Shown piece by piece: positions 25,544 to 34,116 of a stretch of DNA of 64,000 nucleotides. A program made the translations under genes and the position numbers. The notes under the pieces were generated by a model, which saw only the letters and a list, made by a program, of their open reading frames with translations, was not told the DNA's origin and did not search any database. Origin of the DNA: an uncultured Eubacteriales bacterium (GTDB lineage: Bacteria > Bacillota > Clostridia > Oscillospirales > Acutalibacteraceae); NCBI GenBank assembly GCA_934486615.1, contig CAKSQO010000007.1:1-64000 (forward strand), written 5' to 3'. Numbering within the stretch: position 1 is the first letter of the stretch; every line of letters starts with the position of its first letter.

Positions 25544-26593
25544 ATGAAGCGTATCCTCTGCGCTGTTGCCGCAGTCATTTTCACGGTTTTGCTCTGCTCC
25601 TGCTCATCCGCAATAAAGCTGCCCGAAAGCAGTCATACGGCCGACAGCACCCTTATTTCGAATGCTGAGCAGGCGCTTGACGATATGAAGCAGATTAACC
25701 TTCTTGAAGCCTTCACGCCGAGCGACAGTATGAAAAGCAAGGTTACGCGTAACGGCGGCAACGCCACGTCCGACATTGATTATTATGACGGCGACAAACT
25801 CGTCTGCACCGTCTACAAGGGCTACGGCGAGAACAGCTTCAGGCTCTATAAGACCGCCGCGAACGGCGACAAAATCGAGGTGCTTATGACCGACGACGGC
25901 GACAAGCGCTCGTCCGTATTCGTCGAGTGCAAGTCAGACGGCAAGACCAAATACACCGTCGACGTGACCGCACCCAAGGGCAAGCGGCTCTCGCTTAAGG
26001 ACGATTTCCGTCTTACCGCTTTCAAGTCGGGCGACGTGCTTGACGAATACTATTATTACGAGTGCGCGTCGGGCGGGCTGAAGCTCGTCAACACGCAGTT
26101 CTTTGACGCGGACGGCCGCCTGATGTCCTATGACGCGTCGGCCGACGACGACTTCACCGTCATCGAAATCACCGACGGCGGCGCTCTCATCGGCGGCAAG
26201 GCGCTTGACGAGCTGCCCGAGCTTAGCAAGGCTACCTATATCGGCGTTAAGCTCGGTATGGGAGAGCGCTTTCTGCGCAGCAAGGATAAGTCGCGCTGGT
26301 TCATAGACTCGACCGCTTTGCTCGAGTTTGACGATATGTCGGCGCGCGACGCGCTCGCGGATCGGCTCAGCGAATGTAAGGCGTATGTCAGCACTGCAAG
26401 CGGTAAAACCGTTTACAGGATCGAGGGGCAGTGCACGCTCGACATCACCGACGCAGACTGCGGCGAGTACGGCTCGCTCGGCGATTTTATCGAGTACGAG
26501 TTCAACGACCCGCTGTACCTCGCAGTCAGCTTCGCCGCTGACGGCAATGTAAAGGCGTTGGGCAGTCTGCGCGACCTCGACAACGTGGATTGA
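25544..26593 (+). CDS. Lipoprotein of unknown function
   Basis: The 349-residue protein has a signal ending LLCSC (Cys20), so it should be lipid-anchored outside the cell. The mature part is Asp/Lys/Gly-rich with many beta-strand-like segments and no motif I recognise. It resembles the LolA/outer-surface fold only in general feel (DKLVCTVYKGYGENSFRLY), so no function is assigned. A TATAAT at 25479-25484 with a weak TTTACT 17 bp upstream precedes it. A 9-bp repeat array and a terminator follow. Confidence 0.8.
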   Translation: MKRILCAVAAVIFTVLLCSCSSAIKLPESSHTADSTLISNAEQALDDMKQINLLEAFTPSDSMKSKVTRNGGNATSDIDYYDGDKLVCTVYKGYGENSFRLYKTAANGDKIEVLMTDDGDKRSSVFVECKSDGKTKYTVDVTAPKGKRLSLKDDFRLTAFKSGDVLDEYYYYECASGGLKLVNTQFFDADGRLMSYDASADDDFTVIEITDGGALIGGKALDELPELSKATYIGVKLGMGERFLRSKDKSRWFIDSTALLEFDDMSARDALADRLSECKAYVSTASGKTVYRIEGQCTLDITDADCGEYGSLGDFIEYEFNDPLYLAVSFAADGNVKALGSLRDLDNVD

Positions 26594-26635
26594 AGTAAGC
26601 GGCGTAAGTCATAAACTTGCAAATATCGAACAGCG

Positions 26636-26870
26636 CGGGTAGCGCGGACGGCGGGCACTGTGCACCGCGGGCAGCGCGGGCACTGCGCACCGCGGGCAGC
26701 GCGGACGGCGGACGGCGGACACTGTGCACCGCGGGCAGCGCGGGCAGCACGGACAGCGCGGACAGCTCGGGCAGCGCGGGCACTGCGCACCGCGGGCAGC
26801 GCGCACCGCGGGCAGCGCGGGTAGCTCGGACACTGTGCACCGCAGACGGCGGACACTGTGCACCGCGAAT
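26636..26870. repeat. GC-rich repeat with a 9-bp base unit
   Basis: The unit is about GCGGGCAGC (variants GCGGACAGC, TCGGGCAGC, ACGGACAGC) interrupted by ACTGTGCACC or ACTGCGCACC blocks. The plus strand reads as Gly-Ser-Ala-Asp repeats without an RBS. It fills the space after the lipoprotein gene. Confidence 0.85.
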
Positions 26871-26894
26871 AATAATCCTGCATATTCCTAAATC

Positions 26895-26940
26895 AGCGGG
26901 CAGCACTTTTGGCAAAAGTCAAAGGCGCTGCCCGCTTTTA
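26895..26940 (+). terminator. Intrinsic terminator downstream of the 9-bp repeat
   Basis: AGCGGGCAGC (26895-26904) pairs with GCTGCCCGCT (26927-26936), followed by TTTA. It probably ends the lipoprotein transcript after the repeat. Confidence 0.65.
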
Positions 26941-27044
26941 TGTCGGTGCCGTGGTTTCGGGTCGGCAACACGATTTACAGTATCACTCTGCTTTTGAGCG
27001 GAAAGCACATTTGCAGTTTTCGTATAAAGCTCTATGCTACCGTC

Positions 27045-27133
27045 GTTTGACGCTCCCGCCGTTTGACGCTCCCGCCGCTCGGCGCTCCCGCCGTTTGACG
27101 CTCCCGCCGTTTGACGCTCCCGCCGTTTGACGC
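27045..27133. repeat. 16-bp tandem repeat, about 5.5 copies
   Basis: The unit GTTTGACGCTCCCGCC repeats from 27045, with the third copy altered to GCTCGGCGCTCCCGCC. A looser repeat built around CCCTGCCACGCTATCCC follows at about 27255-27350. No gene is seen between 26594 and 27419. Confidence 0.9.
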
Positions 27134-27355
27134 ACAAATCGGATCTGCTTATCAGCGCCGCACCTCTGCTGCCCCTTGATTTTCTGCTGCACCGACTCGC
27201 TTTCGCGCACGCTATCTGATTTCTCACTTTGCACGCTGCCTCCTCTGCATCGCCCTGCCACGCTATCCCCGCACGCATTTCCTCACTCACCCTGCCACGC
27301 TATCCCACGCACACTTTATTCTCACACGCCCTGCCGCACTGTCCCCCGCACACAC

Positions 27356-27400
27356 AAAACGGCCGCCGCGTACCCGATCGGATACACGGCAACCGTTTTT
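27356..27400 (-). terminator. Long-stem terminator after the AbrB gene
   Basis: A ~20-pair stem with G-T pairs and a GATC loop runs AAAACGG...CCGTTTT. It lies 20 bp beyond the abrB stop and could also terminate plus-strand transcription. Confidence 0.75.
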
Positions 27401-27419
27401 CGCTCGTATTAAATTTACG

Positions 27420-27680
27420 TCAGATGTCGCTGTCTGCGGCCTTATTCAGCTGCGCAAGGCAGTCGCGGCAAATGCAGTGATCCTTGAAGTTGATCACCTG
27501 ATCCGCGTTGCCGCAGAACATACATGACGGCTCATACTTTTTGAGTATGATCGCGTTGCCCTCGGTGAAGATCTCCATCGAATCCTTATCATCGACGATG
27601 TTCATTACTCTGCGAAGCTCCTTCGGAAGCACAATGCGGCCGAGGCTGTCTATCTGTCTGACAATTCCTGTTGCTTTCAT
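27420..27680 (-). CDS. AbrB-family regulator with a C-terminal zinc-ribbon-like tail
   Basis: The 86-residue protein starts with a SpoVT/AbrB swapped-hairpin DNA-binding domain: GIVRQIDSLGRIVLPKELRR, of which LGRIVLPKELRR is the hallmark, through about residue 48. The tail has CMFCG and CICRDC (CxxC...CxxC), a possible zinc-binding knuckle. Proteins of this design are global transition-state regulators in Clostridia, and the targets here are unknown. It has its own consensus promoter and terminator. Confidence 0.88.
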   Translation of the reverse strand: MKATGIVRQIDSLGRIVLPKELRRVMNIVDDKDSMEIFTEGNAIILKKYEPSCMFCGNADQVINFKDHCICRDCLAQLNKAADSDI

Positions 27681-27758
27681 TTAAAATTAGATCCTTAACA
27701 CTGATTTTTTTACTCAAGGGGTGTCGCCGAACTTACATATTTTTACAGCTGTGTATAA

Positions 27759-27787
27759 ATAATACATCTTCTCGACCGATTTGTCAA
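27759..27787 (-). promoter_or_regulatory. Promoter of the AbrB gene
   Basis: TTGACA (27782-27787), 17-bp spacer, TATTAT (27759-27764) on the minus strand. Confidence 0.8.
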
Positions 27788-27815
27788 GAGCAAATTGACA
27801 AATTTTGTAAATTTT

Positions 27816-30785
27816 TTAAAGTCGGTTGAAAAAGTTGACGACAATGCAGAGCAGCCAGCTTATCAGATGCAGGACAATAACCGAGCCCGAATTGATGAAA
27901 TCGCCCATTCCGAGCAGCGGCATAACGACGCTCAAGGCAATTGAGATACACACGAGGATAGTCGTGACGACCGCCGTGACAGACGCGCTGCGCTGTACGT
28001 TGAACGCCGCGACATAGCCGTCGATGAAGCCGCGCGCGGTCGCAGACGAAAGGCGAGCCTCCTCATGCACGGCAGGGCGGACGTTCTCGCGGTAAATGCG
28101 CGCGCCGTCAGCCTTCATAATAACGACCGAATCATCGGGCAGGCCGTAGCAGTCACAGATAAGCTCACTCGTAACATTGGGATCCGTATTGTCAACTGCA
28201 ATGGTCACGCCCGTGTTGACGAGCCTGCGCAGCCTGTGAACGAGGTTGCGCTCGGCCTTGTAGCCGACGATGAACATTGCGGCAATCTTATCGTCGACCG
28301 CCAGATAGACGGGGAACTTGCCCGATTCGACAATTTTTTTATCGACCGAAAGCGGCGGCACCTGAATGTTGTGCGCTTCAAGTATCATTCGGTTGCCGAG
28401 CATAACCTTTTTGTCGTTTATCCAGCCGGTAAGCCCCATCTTTTCCTCGTAAATGACGGTATCAACATCGGGCAGCTTGCCTGAGTTGGTGGCGACTATC
28501 TGGTTGAACATACCCGAAAGCGGACTTGAGCCCTCGCGGGAGAGCGCGGCGGCGGTGATTATCGCCCTGTCGACCGGGAAATTGTTGAACGTCTTAAAAT
28601 TGTAAAGGCTGACGCACTCGTCGAAGAAGATTTCGTCCGAATCGAGCGCGATAACATTGGCTTCGGCGACCTCCTCGGCGGCTCTGTAGCCCGAGAGCAT
28701 CGCGCCCTCGCGGTTCAGCGCGCGAGAGAGTCTGAACATTCTTCTGCCGACGGAGATGAGCGCGGAAAACGGTGCGCTGACGGCGGCGACGGTCGCAAAC
28801 GCGGTCACGGCCGAGGCTGCCGATCCCTTGGTCAGCAGGGTAAATGCAACAGCGAGCACTCCTGCGACGAGCGAGACTATCATCATCGCGAAGCTGCGGC
28901 GTTCATACGGGTCGGCCGACAGCGAGAAGCCGATAAAGCCCGTCAGGTCGACAGCCTTGCGGCGGCCGACGATTATGCTTTCCCCGACCTTGTTCGGGTC
29001 GGCGATATTCGCGGAAACAGGCGGCTCGACGAACGCGGCGGCGTACTTGTACTCCTCGTTTGCAACGAGGTCGAGGTTCGCAAGCACGCGGCGCACCATA
29101 TACCATTTGCCGATGCAGTTGAATGTCAGCGACAGCATGGATGCGGCCGACATCATAGAGATCGCATGCATACCGGAGTCCGCTCCGTTAAGCCAGACGA
29201 CGATGTTCTGCACGAAGGCGGCGGTCACGGCGAGCATCGGGGCAAAGTCGGTGTCGGGGCGGCCCCTGAACAGGCTTGCAACCGACGAGAACACGCCGAT
29301 ATTGCTTATCATACCGATGCCCAGCAAAACGGCGCTTGTAATGAAGAACGCACTGCGGTCAAACGGAATGACCGTGCCCGTGATGGTCAGCACAAGCAGC
29401 AGCGCGGAAATGACCGCGCCGATTATCGAACGGACGGCGAGCTTTGAGCGGCGCGAGGTAAAGTCGCTTATGACCGCGTCGGCATCATCGACGGAGGTGT
29501 AGTCGTCGATAGTCTCGATCTGCTTTTTCTTCTCCTGCTCGTCAATGAAGGTGAAGTCGCCGTCGAAGTCAATTTGCTTTGTAGCGCCGTCAACAGACTT
29601 GTCCGCCGCTTTGGGGACGGTGAACATCACGGTCGCACCGCTGTCGGCGGCGTCGGCTGCAGCATTGGCGGCGGCTGCGGCTGTGGCTGCTGCGGTTGCT
29701 GTGGCCGCGGCGGCGTCGGCGGGCTGAACCTTCGGCGCTATCGGGCGCGCGGAGAAGTCGGCCGAGTCGGTAAAGCGGGCAAAGCGGCTTCTGTCGGTGC
29801 GCGGCTGCGCTGCGTCCGAACCGGAGGCGGCGGTGTTGTATGCAGCGGGTTCGTTTGTATGCAAAGCGGCAGCTTTTGCGGCAGCTGCTGCCGCAGCGGC
29901 GCTGGGTGCTGCGTAATCGGAGGCTGCGGCCTCGCTGACGCGGTCGTTATCGAGCACGAAGGCTTCGATTCGGCTGCGGCGAGCGGTCTCGACCTCGCTT
30001 ACGTCCTCGGCGTGCTTCGGCGCAGGCGCGGCGGCTTCGGCGACAGCGGGTTTTACGGGGGCGGAGGGTTTAGCGGGAGCAACAGGCGCTTTCGGCGCTT
30101 CGGCAGCTTTGGCGGCTGCGGCAAATCCGGAGGCCCTTGCGGCGGGCGCTGCAGGCGCGGCGCCAAAGCGCCGGTCACTTGCGGACTGCTCCGCTTTCGG
30201 CTGCTCGGTTTGAGCGCGGAATGCGTTCGCGTCGGGCTCAGCGGGAGCTACGGGTGCTTTTGCGGGGGCTTCGGGCGCGCTCGGCTCGTCCTCAAGTGCT
30301 GCGGTCCTGAAGCGCGACATCTCTATCTTTTCAGGCTCGAGCACGGGCATTTTTCTTATCACAGGTTCGTTGTCGGCGGCGCTCCGGCTTTCGAGCTCCT
30401 TCATTCGCTGCATGACCATGCGCGCGGCAAACGACATCTCACCGCTCTTTTTTGTACCGTCCGAGGGCTTTTCTGCGGGCTTTTCGGCCGCCTGCGCAGA
30501 CTTTGTCTCGGGCGCAGCCGTCTTTGCCTGAGCCGACTGAAATTCACTGCTTTGCACCCTTTCGCCTCTGTGCGAAGCGTGGGCGCGCATGACCTCCTCG
30601 GGGGTCAGGACGTTGACGCGGGAGTCCTCCTGCTTTCTGCCCCAGGAGTATTTTTCGGCGTTTTCAACCTCGGACATAAAGCCCGCGGGGTGGCGGGCTT
30701 CCTGACTTTTTCTGAGTGCGGGTCGCTCGGCGGGAGTGTCGAAATCGAAGCTGAGCGCCTCGTCCTTTTCATTTTTACGTTTCAC
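27816..30785 (-). CDS. Degenerate P-type-ATPase-like membrane protein with Ala/Pro-rich N-terminus
   Basis: This is a 989-residue protein. Residues 1 to about 440 are a disordered, Ala/Pro/Lys-rich region with poly-Ala tracts. From about 445 on there are pairs of membrane segments spaced as in P-type ATPases, then a cytoplasmic domain with nucleotide-domain-like WINDKKVMLGNRMI. The final membrane helices are at about 930-985. The catalytic DKTGT is replaced at the expected place by ALDSDEIFFDECVSL, and the GDGxND hinge is missing. It should therefore neither autophosphorylate nor pump. A structural, sensory or scaffold role is possible but inferred. It lies 16 bp after rlmB, probably co-transcribed. 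Confidence 0.65.
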   Translation of the reverse strand: MKRKNEKDEALSFDFDTPAERPALRKSQEARHPAGFMSEVENAEKYSWGRKQEDSRVNVLTPEEVMRAHASHRGERVQSSEFQSAQAKTAAPETKSAQAAEKPAEKPSDGTKKSGEMSFAARMVMQRMKELESRSAADNEPVIRKMPVLEPEKIEMSRFRTAALEDEPSAPEAPAKAPVAPAEPDANAFRAQTEQPKAEQSASDRRFGAAPAAPAARASGFAAAAKAAEAPKAPVAPAKPSAPVKPAVAEAAAPAPKHAEDVSEVETARRSRIEAFVLDNDRVSEAAASDYAAPSAAAAAAAAKAAALHTNEPAAYNTAASGSDAAQPRTDRSRFARFTDSADFSARPIAPKVQPADAAAATATAAATAAAAANAAADAADSGATVMFTVPKAADKSVDGATKQIDFDGDFTFIDEQEKKKQIETIDDYTSVDDADAVISDFTSRRSKLAVRSIIGAVISALLLVLTITGTVIPFDRSAFFITSAVLLGIGMISNIGVFSSVASLFRGRPDTDFAPMLAVTAAFVQNIVVWLNGADSGMHAISMMSAASMLSLTFNCIGKWYMVRRVLANLDLVANEEYKYAAAFVEPPVSANIADPNKVGESIIVGRRKAVDLTGFIGFSLSADPYERRSFAMMIVSLVAGVLAVAFTLLTKGSAASAVTAFATVAAVSAPFSALISVGRRMFRLSRALNREGAMLSGYRAAEEVAEANVIALDSDEIFFDECVSLYNFKTFNNFPVDRAIITAAALSREGSSPLSGMFNQIVATNSGKLPDVDTVIYEEKMGLTGWINDKKVMLGNRMILEAHNIQVPPLSVDKKIVESGKFPVYLAVDDKIAAMFIVGYKAERNLVHRLRRLVNTGVTIAVDNTDPNVTSELICDCYGLPDDSVVIMKADGARIYRENVRPAVHEEARLSSATARGFIDGYVAAFNVQRSASVTAVVTTILVCISIALSVVMPLLGMGDFINSGSVIVLHLISWLLCIVVNFFNRL

Positions 30786-30801
30786 GTTTTACCCCTCCGA
30801 A

Positions 30802-31557
30802 TTATTTATTTCTGCTTCTGAGCATTTCGTACATAAGCACGCCCGCCGCGACGGACGCGTTAAGCGAGGTGATGTGCCCGCGCATTGCAAGGCTGACAGT
30901 CACATCGCACTTTTCTTTTATAAGCCGTCCCACGCCGCGTCCCTCGGAGCCGACGACGAGCGCCGCAGGTCCCGAAAAGTCCTGCTTAGTGCAGTCGACC
31001 CCGTCCATATCGGCGGCGTAGACCCACACGCCCGCCGCTTTCAGCTCGTCAATGGCATTTGCGAGGTTGGTCACGCGCGCGATCTTCATATATTCGAGCG
31101 CGCCGCAGGCGGCCTTGCTCACGGCGAAGTTCACGCCGCAGCTTCTGCGCTTGGGTATTATCACGCCGTGAACGCCGCAGCACTCGGCCGTGCGTATTAT
31201 CGCGCCGAGGTTGTGCGGGTCCTCAATTTCGTCGCAGATGACGATAAACGGCGGCTCGCCCCTGCGCTCGGCTTCGGCAAGAATGTCGGCGACCGAGCAG
31301 TAGTCGACCTGCGCGGCGACGGCGGCGATGCCCTGATGATTAGTCTGCGGGCACATGGCGTTGAGCTTCTCCCGCGCGACCTCTTTTATCGGTATGCCGC
31401 GGTCGGCGGCCTTGGCAAGAATAACGGCGAGGCTGCCCTCGCTCCTGCCCTTTTCAACAATAATTCTGTCGACCTCGCGCCCCGAGCGCAGCAGCTCGCT
31501 GACGGCGTTGCGCCCCGCGATGACGTTATCGTCGACCGATTTGTAATCTCTGTTCAT
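30802..31557 (-). CDS. rlmB: TrmH/SpoU-family RNA 2'-O-methyltransferase, RlmB-like
   Basis: The start at 31557 (MNRDYKSVDDNVIAGRNAV) follows GGAG at six bases; the open frame extends further without an RBS. The 251-residue protein has the substrate-binding N-terminal domain with GRNAVSELLRSG and a SPOUT knot with ICDEIEDPHNLGAIIRTAE, LVVGSEGRGV and VSLAMRGHITSLNASVAAG (motifs 1-3; SLNASVA at the end). It likely methylates 23S rRNA around G2251, though close paralogues modify other sites. It has its own promoter. Confidence 0.9.
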   Translation of the reverse strand: MNRDYKSVDDNVIAGRNAVSELLRSGREVDRIIVEKGRSEGSLAVILAKAADRGIPIKEVAREKLNAMCPQTNHQGIAAVAAQVDYCSVADILAEAERRGEPPFIVICDEIEDPHNLGAIIRTAECCGVHGVIIPKRRSCGVNFAVSKAACGALEYMKIARVTNLANAIDELKAAGVWVYAADMDGVDCTKQDFSGPAALVVGSEGRGVGRLIKEKCDVTVSLAMRGHITSLNASVAAGVLMYEMLRSRNK

Positions 31558-31624
31558 ATTAGCTCCGAGTTTTAAAAAATCAGTTTTTCGGCACATACCG
31601 TGCGAAATCTTTATAATCTATTAC

Positions 31625-31653
31625 AGTATAACATAACACGACCGCTATTGCAA
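31625..31653 (-). promoter_or_regulatory. Promoter of rlmB
   Basis: TTGCAA (31648-31653), 17-bp spacer, TATACT (31625-31630) on the minus strand. Confidence 0.65.
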
Positions 31654-31744
31654 ACGGATAGACTAAATTTTACGCATTATTACAAATGTTTAAAGGCCGC
31701 CCGGACCGCTTACAAATAAAAGCGGCGGCAGACGGCCTTGTTTT

Positions 31745-33220
31745 TTACATAAAATACAGCACGCTCAAGGCGCAGAACGCCGCCGAAAGCGGCTCGCTGA
31801 CCGCCGTCAGGACGCGGCCGAAGCGCGTTGAGGTGCCGCTTGCGCTCAGGCCGATGAAGCCCGCGCCGCTTATCAGCGTGGGGACGATGTAGCGGAAGTC
31901 CATCGTGCAGCCGTAGGGCGCGGAGATGTTGAAGTAGATAAAGAACGCGACAAACACCGCCCACAGAGTAACCAGGGTCCACTTCGGCCAAAACAGGCGC
32001 TTTGAGCGGACCTTGAGCACCCTCACCATCGCGATGAGCGAAACGATGACGAGCACTGCGTTCGCAATCAGCAGCAGCGGTGCGATGCCTATCGACTCGC
32101 TGTACTCGCCGAAAACGGAGCTTTTGAGCACATACACCGCGATATTGTAGTCGCCGAACGGCTCGCACCAAAGGTGGTCGAACTGGCTGAAATCGAGCAA
32201 AAAGCGCTGCCACCACGCCTTGTCGCCGCAATAGAGCGGGTTGCCCGTCGGAATCGGCGCGACGTAGCCGAGCGGCTGGCCGAACATCACGCTCATTCGT
32301 ATCTGATACCACAGCCCGAGCACGGCGACGACCGCGACGAACAAAGCGGCCTGACCGATAAAGCGCGACCGACGGTACTCCTTGTCCCGGATAAAGCGCA
32401 CGAGCACGAGTATGCCGACTGCCGCGGCGATGAGCGCGGCGGAGAACTTTGTCATTATCGCAAGGCCGACCGCGAGCGCTATCACAGCGACGTTGCCCCA
32501 GCTCGGCGACGAGTACCACTTAATAAGGTAAAGCACCGCGACGAGCATAAGCAAAATCGAGAGAATGTCGTTGTTTATGCTGCCTGCGAGTATCGTAAAC
32601 GTCGGGTGCACGGCGACTATAGCGCTTGCAAGAACGAACGGCCTTCCTTTAAGCCCGAGCGCGCGGAAAATCCTGACTGCCGCGACGGTCGACGCGAACG
32701 AGTAGAACACGGTCAGCAGCTGAATATTCTCGAACGCGCGCGTCAGCGTGTGCCCGAGGCCGAGCGAAGCCTTGACGACGAGGGCTGCGAGCAGGTGGTG
32801 CAGCGGCGGGTGATAAAACTGCCAGTCGTTCGAGTCGGGCAGCCCCTCGCCGCACACAAGGCGGTAGATGTAGGTAATGTGCCCGTTCGTTTCGAGCGTT
32901 TCGACGTCGTGCTGATTGTACCTCCACCCGAGCTTTAGCGCGTAGGCGAGCTTTATAACAAATCCCGCCGCCAAAATCAGCATAACAAGGGTCGACTCAT
33001 CGAGCAGCCCTCTTCTTTTCAGCTGCCACGCAAGGATTGCGCACGCGCCGACTCCCGCGGCAATGACCGCGTCGGCGACGTACTGACCCGAGCCGGTCAG
33101 CAGGCTTTGGTCGACGAACAGGAACATTATCAAAAGCACGGCAGCCGCGAGCAGGTAGCCTCCCGCCCTTTTTAAGTCTAAAAGGCCCGCTTTATTTGAG
33201 CCTTGAGCACAGTCCGGCAC
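31745..33220 (-). CDS. GT-C fold membrane glycosyltransferase (ArnT/PMT-like)
   Basis: The 491-residue protein starts at a GTG, eight bases after GGGGAGG. It has about 11-12 membrane segments. The first external loop carries acidic YNQHDVETLE and, further on, NDWQFYHPPLHHLLAA, which fits the PMT_2/GT39 pattern of an acidic pair and a HPP motif. GT-C enzymes use polyprenyl-phosphate sugars to glycosylate proteins, lipids or cell-wall polymers outside the membrane. The acceptor is unknown. It is monocistronic; a GC-rich hairpin at 31695-31735 may terminate it. Confidence 0.82.
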   Translation of the reverse strand: MPDCAQGSNKAGLLDLKRAGGYLLAAAVLLIMFLFVDQSLLTGSGQYVADAVIAAGVGACAILAWQLKRRGLLDESTLVMLILAAGFVIKLAYALKLGWRYNQHDVETLETNGHITYIYRLVCGEGLPDSNDWQFYHPPLHHLLAALVVKASLGLGHTLTRAFENIQLLTVFYSFASTVAAVRIFRALGLKGRPFVLASAIVAVHPTFTILAGSINNDILSILLMLVAVLYLIKWYSSPSWGNVAVIALAVGLAIMTKFSAALIAAAVGILVLVRFIRDKEYRRSRFIGQAALFVAVVAVLGLWYQIRMSVMFGQPLGYVAPIPTGNPLYCGDKAWWQRFLLDFSQFDHLWCEPFGDYNIAVYVLKSSVFGEYSESIGIAPLLLIANAVLVIVSLIAMVRVLKVRSKRLFWPKWTLVTLWAVFVAFFIYFNISAPYGCTMDFRYIVPTLISGAGFIGLSASGTSTRFGRVLTAVSEPLSAAFCALSVLYFM

Positions 33221-33291
33221 TTAGATGTCCTCCCCTTTCCAAAGCGGCCGAAATCGCTTTTTGCGGCCGCGAACAACGCTTTTATATAAAC

Positions 33292-33320
33292 AATATATCA
33301 TTTTTGCGCAAAACCTGCAA
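33292..33320 (-). promoter_or_regulatory. Promoter of the GT-C gene
   Basis: TTGCAG (33315-33320), 17-bp spacer, TATATT (33292-33297) on the minus strand. The 315-bp gap 33221-33535 otherwise holds only a TATAAT (33379-33384) facing the sigma-like pair. Confidence 0.65.
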
Positions 33321-33535
33321 TAAATTTATATTTTCCAGATTTTTCCAGTTATTGCGACATTTATAGTACGTTTTGTCTGCTATAATTAAATTAAGAGGCG
33401 AACGGACGACTGCCCCGCGCCGTTCCCTCACAGGACGAAATTGCAGGGATATTGATTTGAAAAAAGCACAAGGCCGTCCCCGTGGCCGAGGGTAATTCAG
33501 AGCTTTCCCGCGACGAAAATCAAGGAGGACAATAA

Positions 33536-33760
33536 ATGACACTCGCACAGCTTGGAGCTGAATATCTTGAACAGGAAAAGGCCATCAGGGGGCGCATAGG
33601 CGAGCTTCGCGCAAATTTAAAAACAAGCCGCGGCTCAAAGGCGGTCGAGCTGACAAAGCGCCTGACTTCGCTTTACTCAATGGCGCTCGACGCGCACCGC
33701 ACAGGAATATACCTCATCAACTATTACGGGGAGGTCGGATTCGATGCAAAACGCGCATAG
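33536..33760 (+). CDS. Small helical protein coupled to the sigma-like gene
   Basis: The 74-residue protein is predicted to be two or three helices (EYLEQEKAIRGRIGELRANL, here EQEKAIRGRIGELRANL, and SKAVELTKRLTSLYSMALDAH). AAGGAGG precedes the ATG. It overlaps the sigma-region-4-like gene by 17 bases, so the two are translationally coupled. I do not recognise the family. Pairs like this occur in Clostridia near mobile elements, and a partner or anti-sigma-like role is a guess. Confidence 0.65.
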   Translation: MTLAQLGAEYLEQEKAIRGRIGELRANLKTSRGSKAVELTKRLTSLYSMALDAHRTGIYLINYYGEVGFDAKRA

Positions 33761-34058
33761 CAGACTTGACAGCTTCACCCGACAAATGAAATGGCTGGCC
33801 ACCCCGCCCAAGATCGACCCGACCCTCGACCGACGCAGCGCAATGCTATCGGCGATAAGGCAGATAACCGAGCGCGAGCTGACCGAACGTCAGCGCACGG
33901 CGGTGAAGCTATGCTTCTTCGAGGGGCTGAGCGTGACCGATGCCGCAAAGGAGATGGGGCTGAACAAGTCCACCGTTTCGCGCCACCTTAACGCGGCAAA
34001 AGCCCGCATTGAGCAGGCGCTCAGATACAGCTTTTTTCCGCTTTGGCGCGAAAGCTGA
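33744..34058 (+). CDS. Sigma-70 region 4-like HTH protein
   Basis: The 104-residue protein is dominated by a sigma-4 helix-turn-helix: LTERQRTAVKLCFFEGLSVTDAAKEMGLNKSTVSRHLNAAKARI, with the recognition helix KSTVSRHLNAAK (about 76-87). It lacks regions 2 and 3, so it is not a full sigma factor. GGGAGG lies nine bases before the ATG. It may be a domesticated phage or ICE regulator (YlxM-like or ArpU-like). It is followed directly by a bidirectional terminator. Confidence 0.78.
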   Translation: MQNAHSRLDSFTRQMKWLATPPKIDPTLDRRSAMLSAIRQITERELTERQRTAVKLCFFEGLSVTDAAKEMGLNKSTVSRHLNAAKARIEQALRYSFFPLWRES

Positions 34059-34062
34059 CGGC

Positions 34063-34102
34063 AAAACAGCGCATACGGAGAGATTTCCGTATGCGCTGTT
34101 TT
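34063..34102. terminator. Bidirectional terminator between convergent genes
   Basis: A perfect 17-bp stem (34063-34079 with 34086-34102) and a six-base loop, starting AAAA and ending TTTT, serves the sigma-like gene and the cyclophilin gene. Confidence 0.93.
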
Positions 34103-34116
34103 TTCAGGTTCTTAAA

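Noticed and set aside
27230..27350. A coding region in the CCCTGCCACGC-type repeats
   Set aside because: Open frames here are short, low-complexity and lack an RBS.
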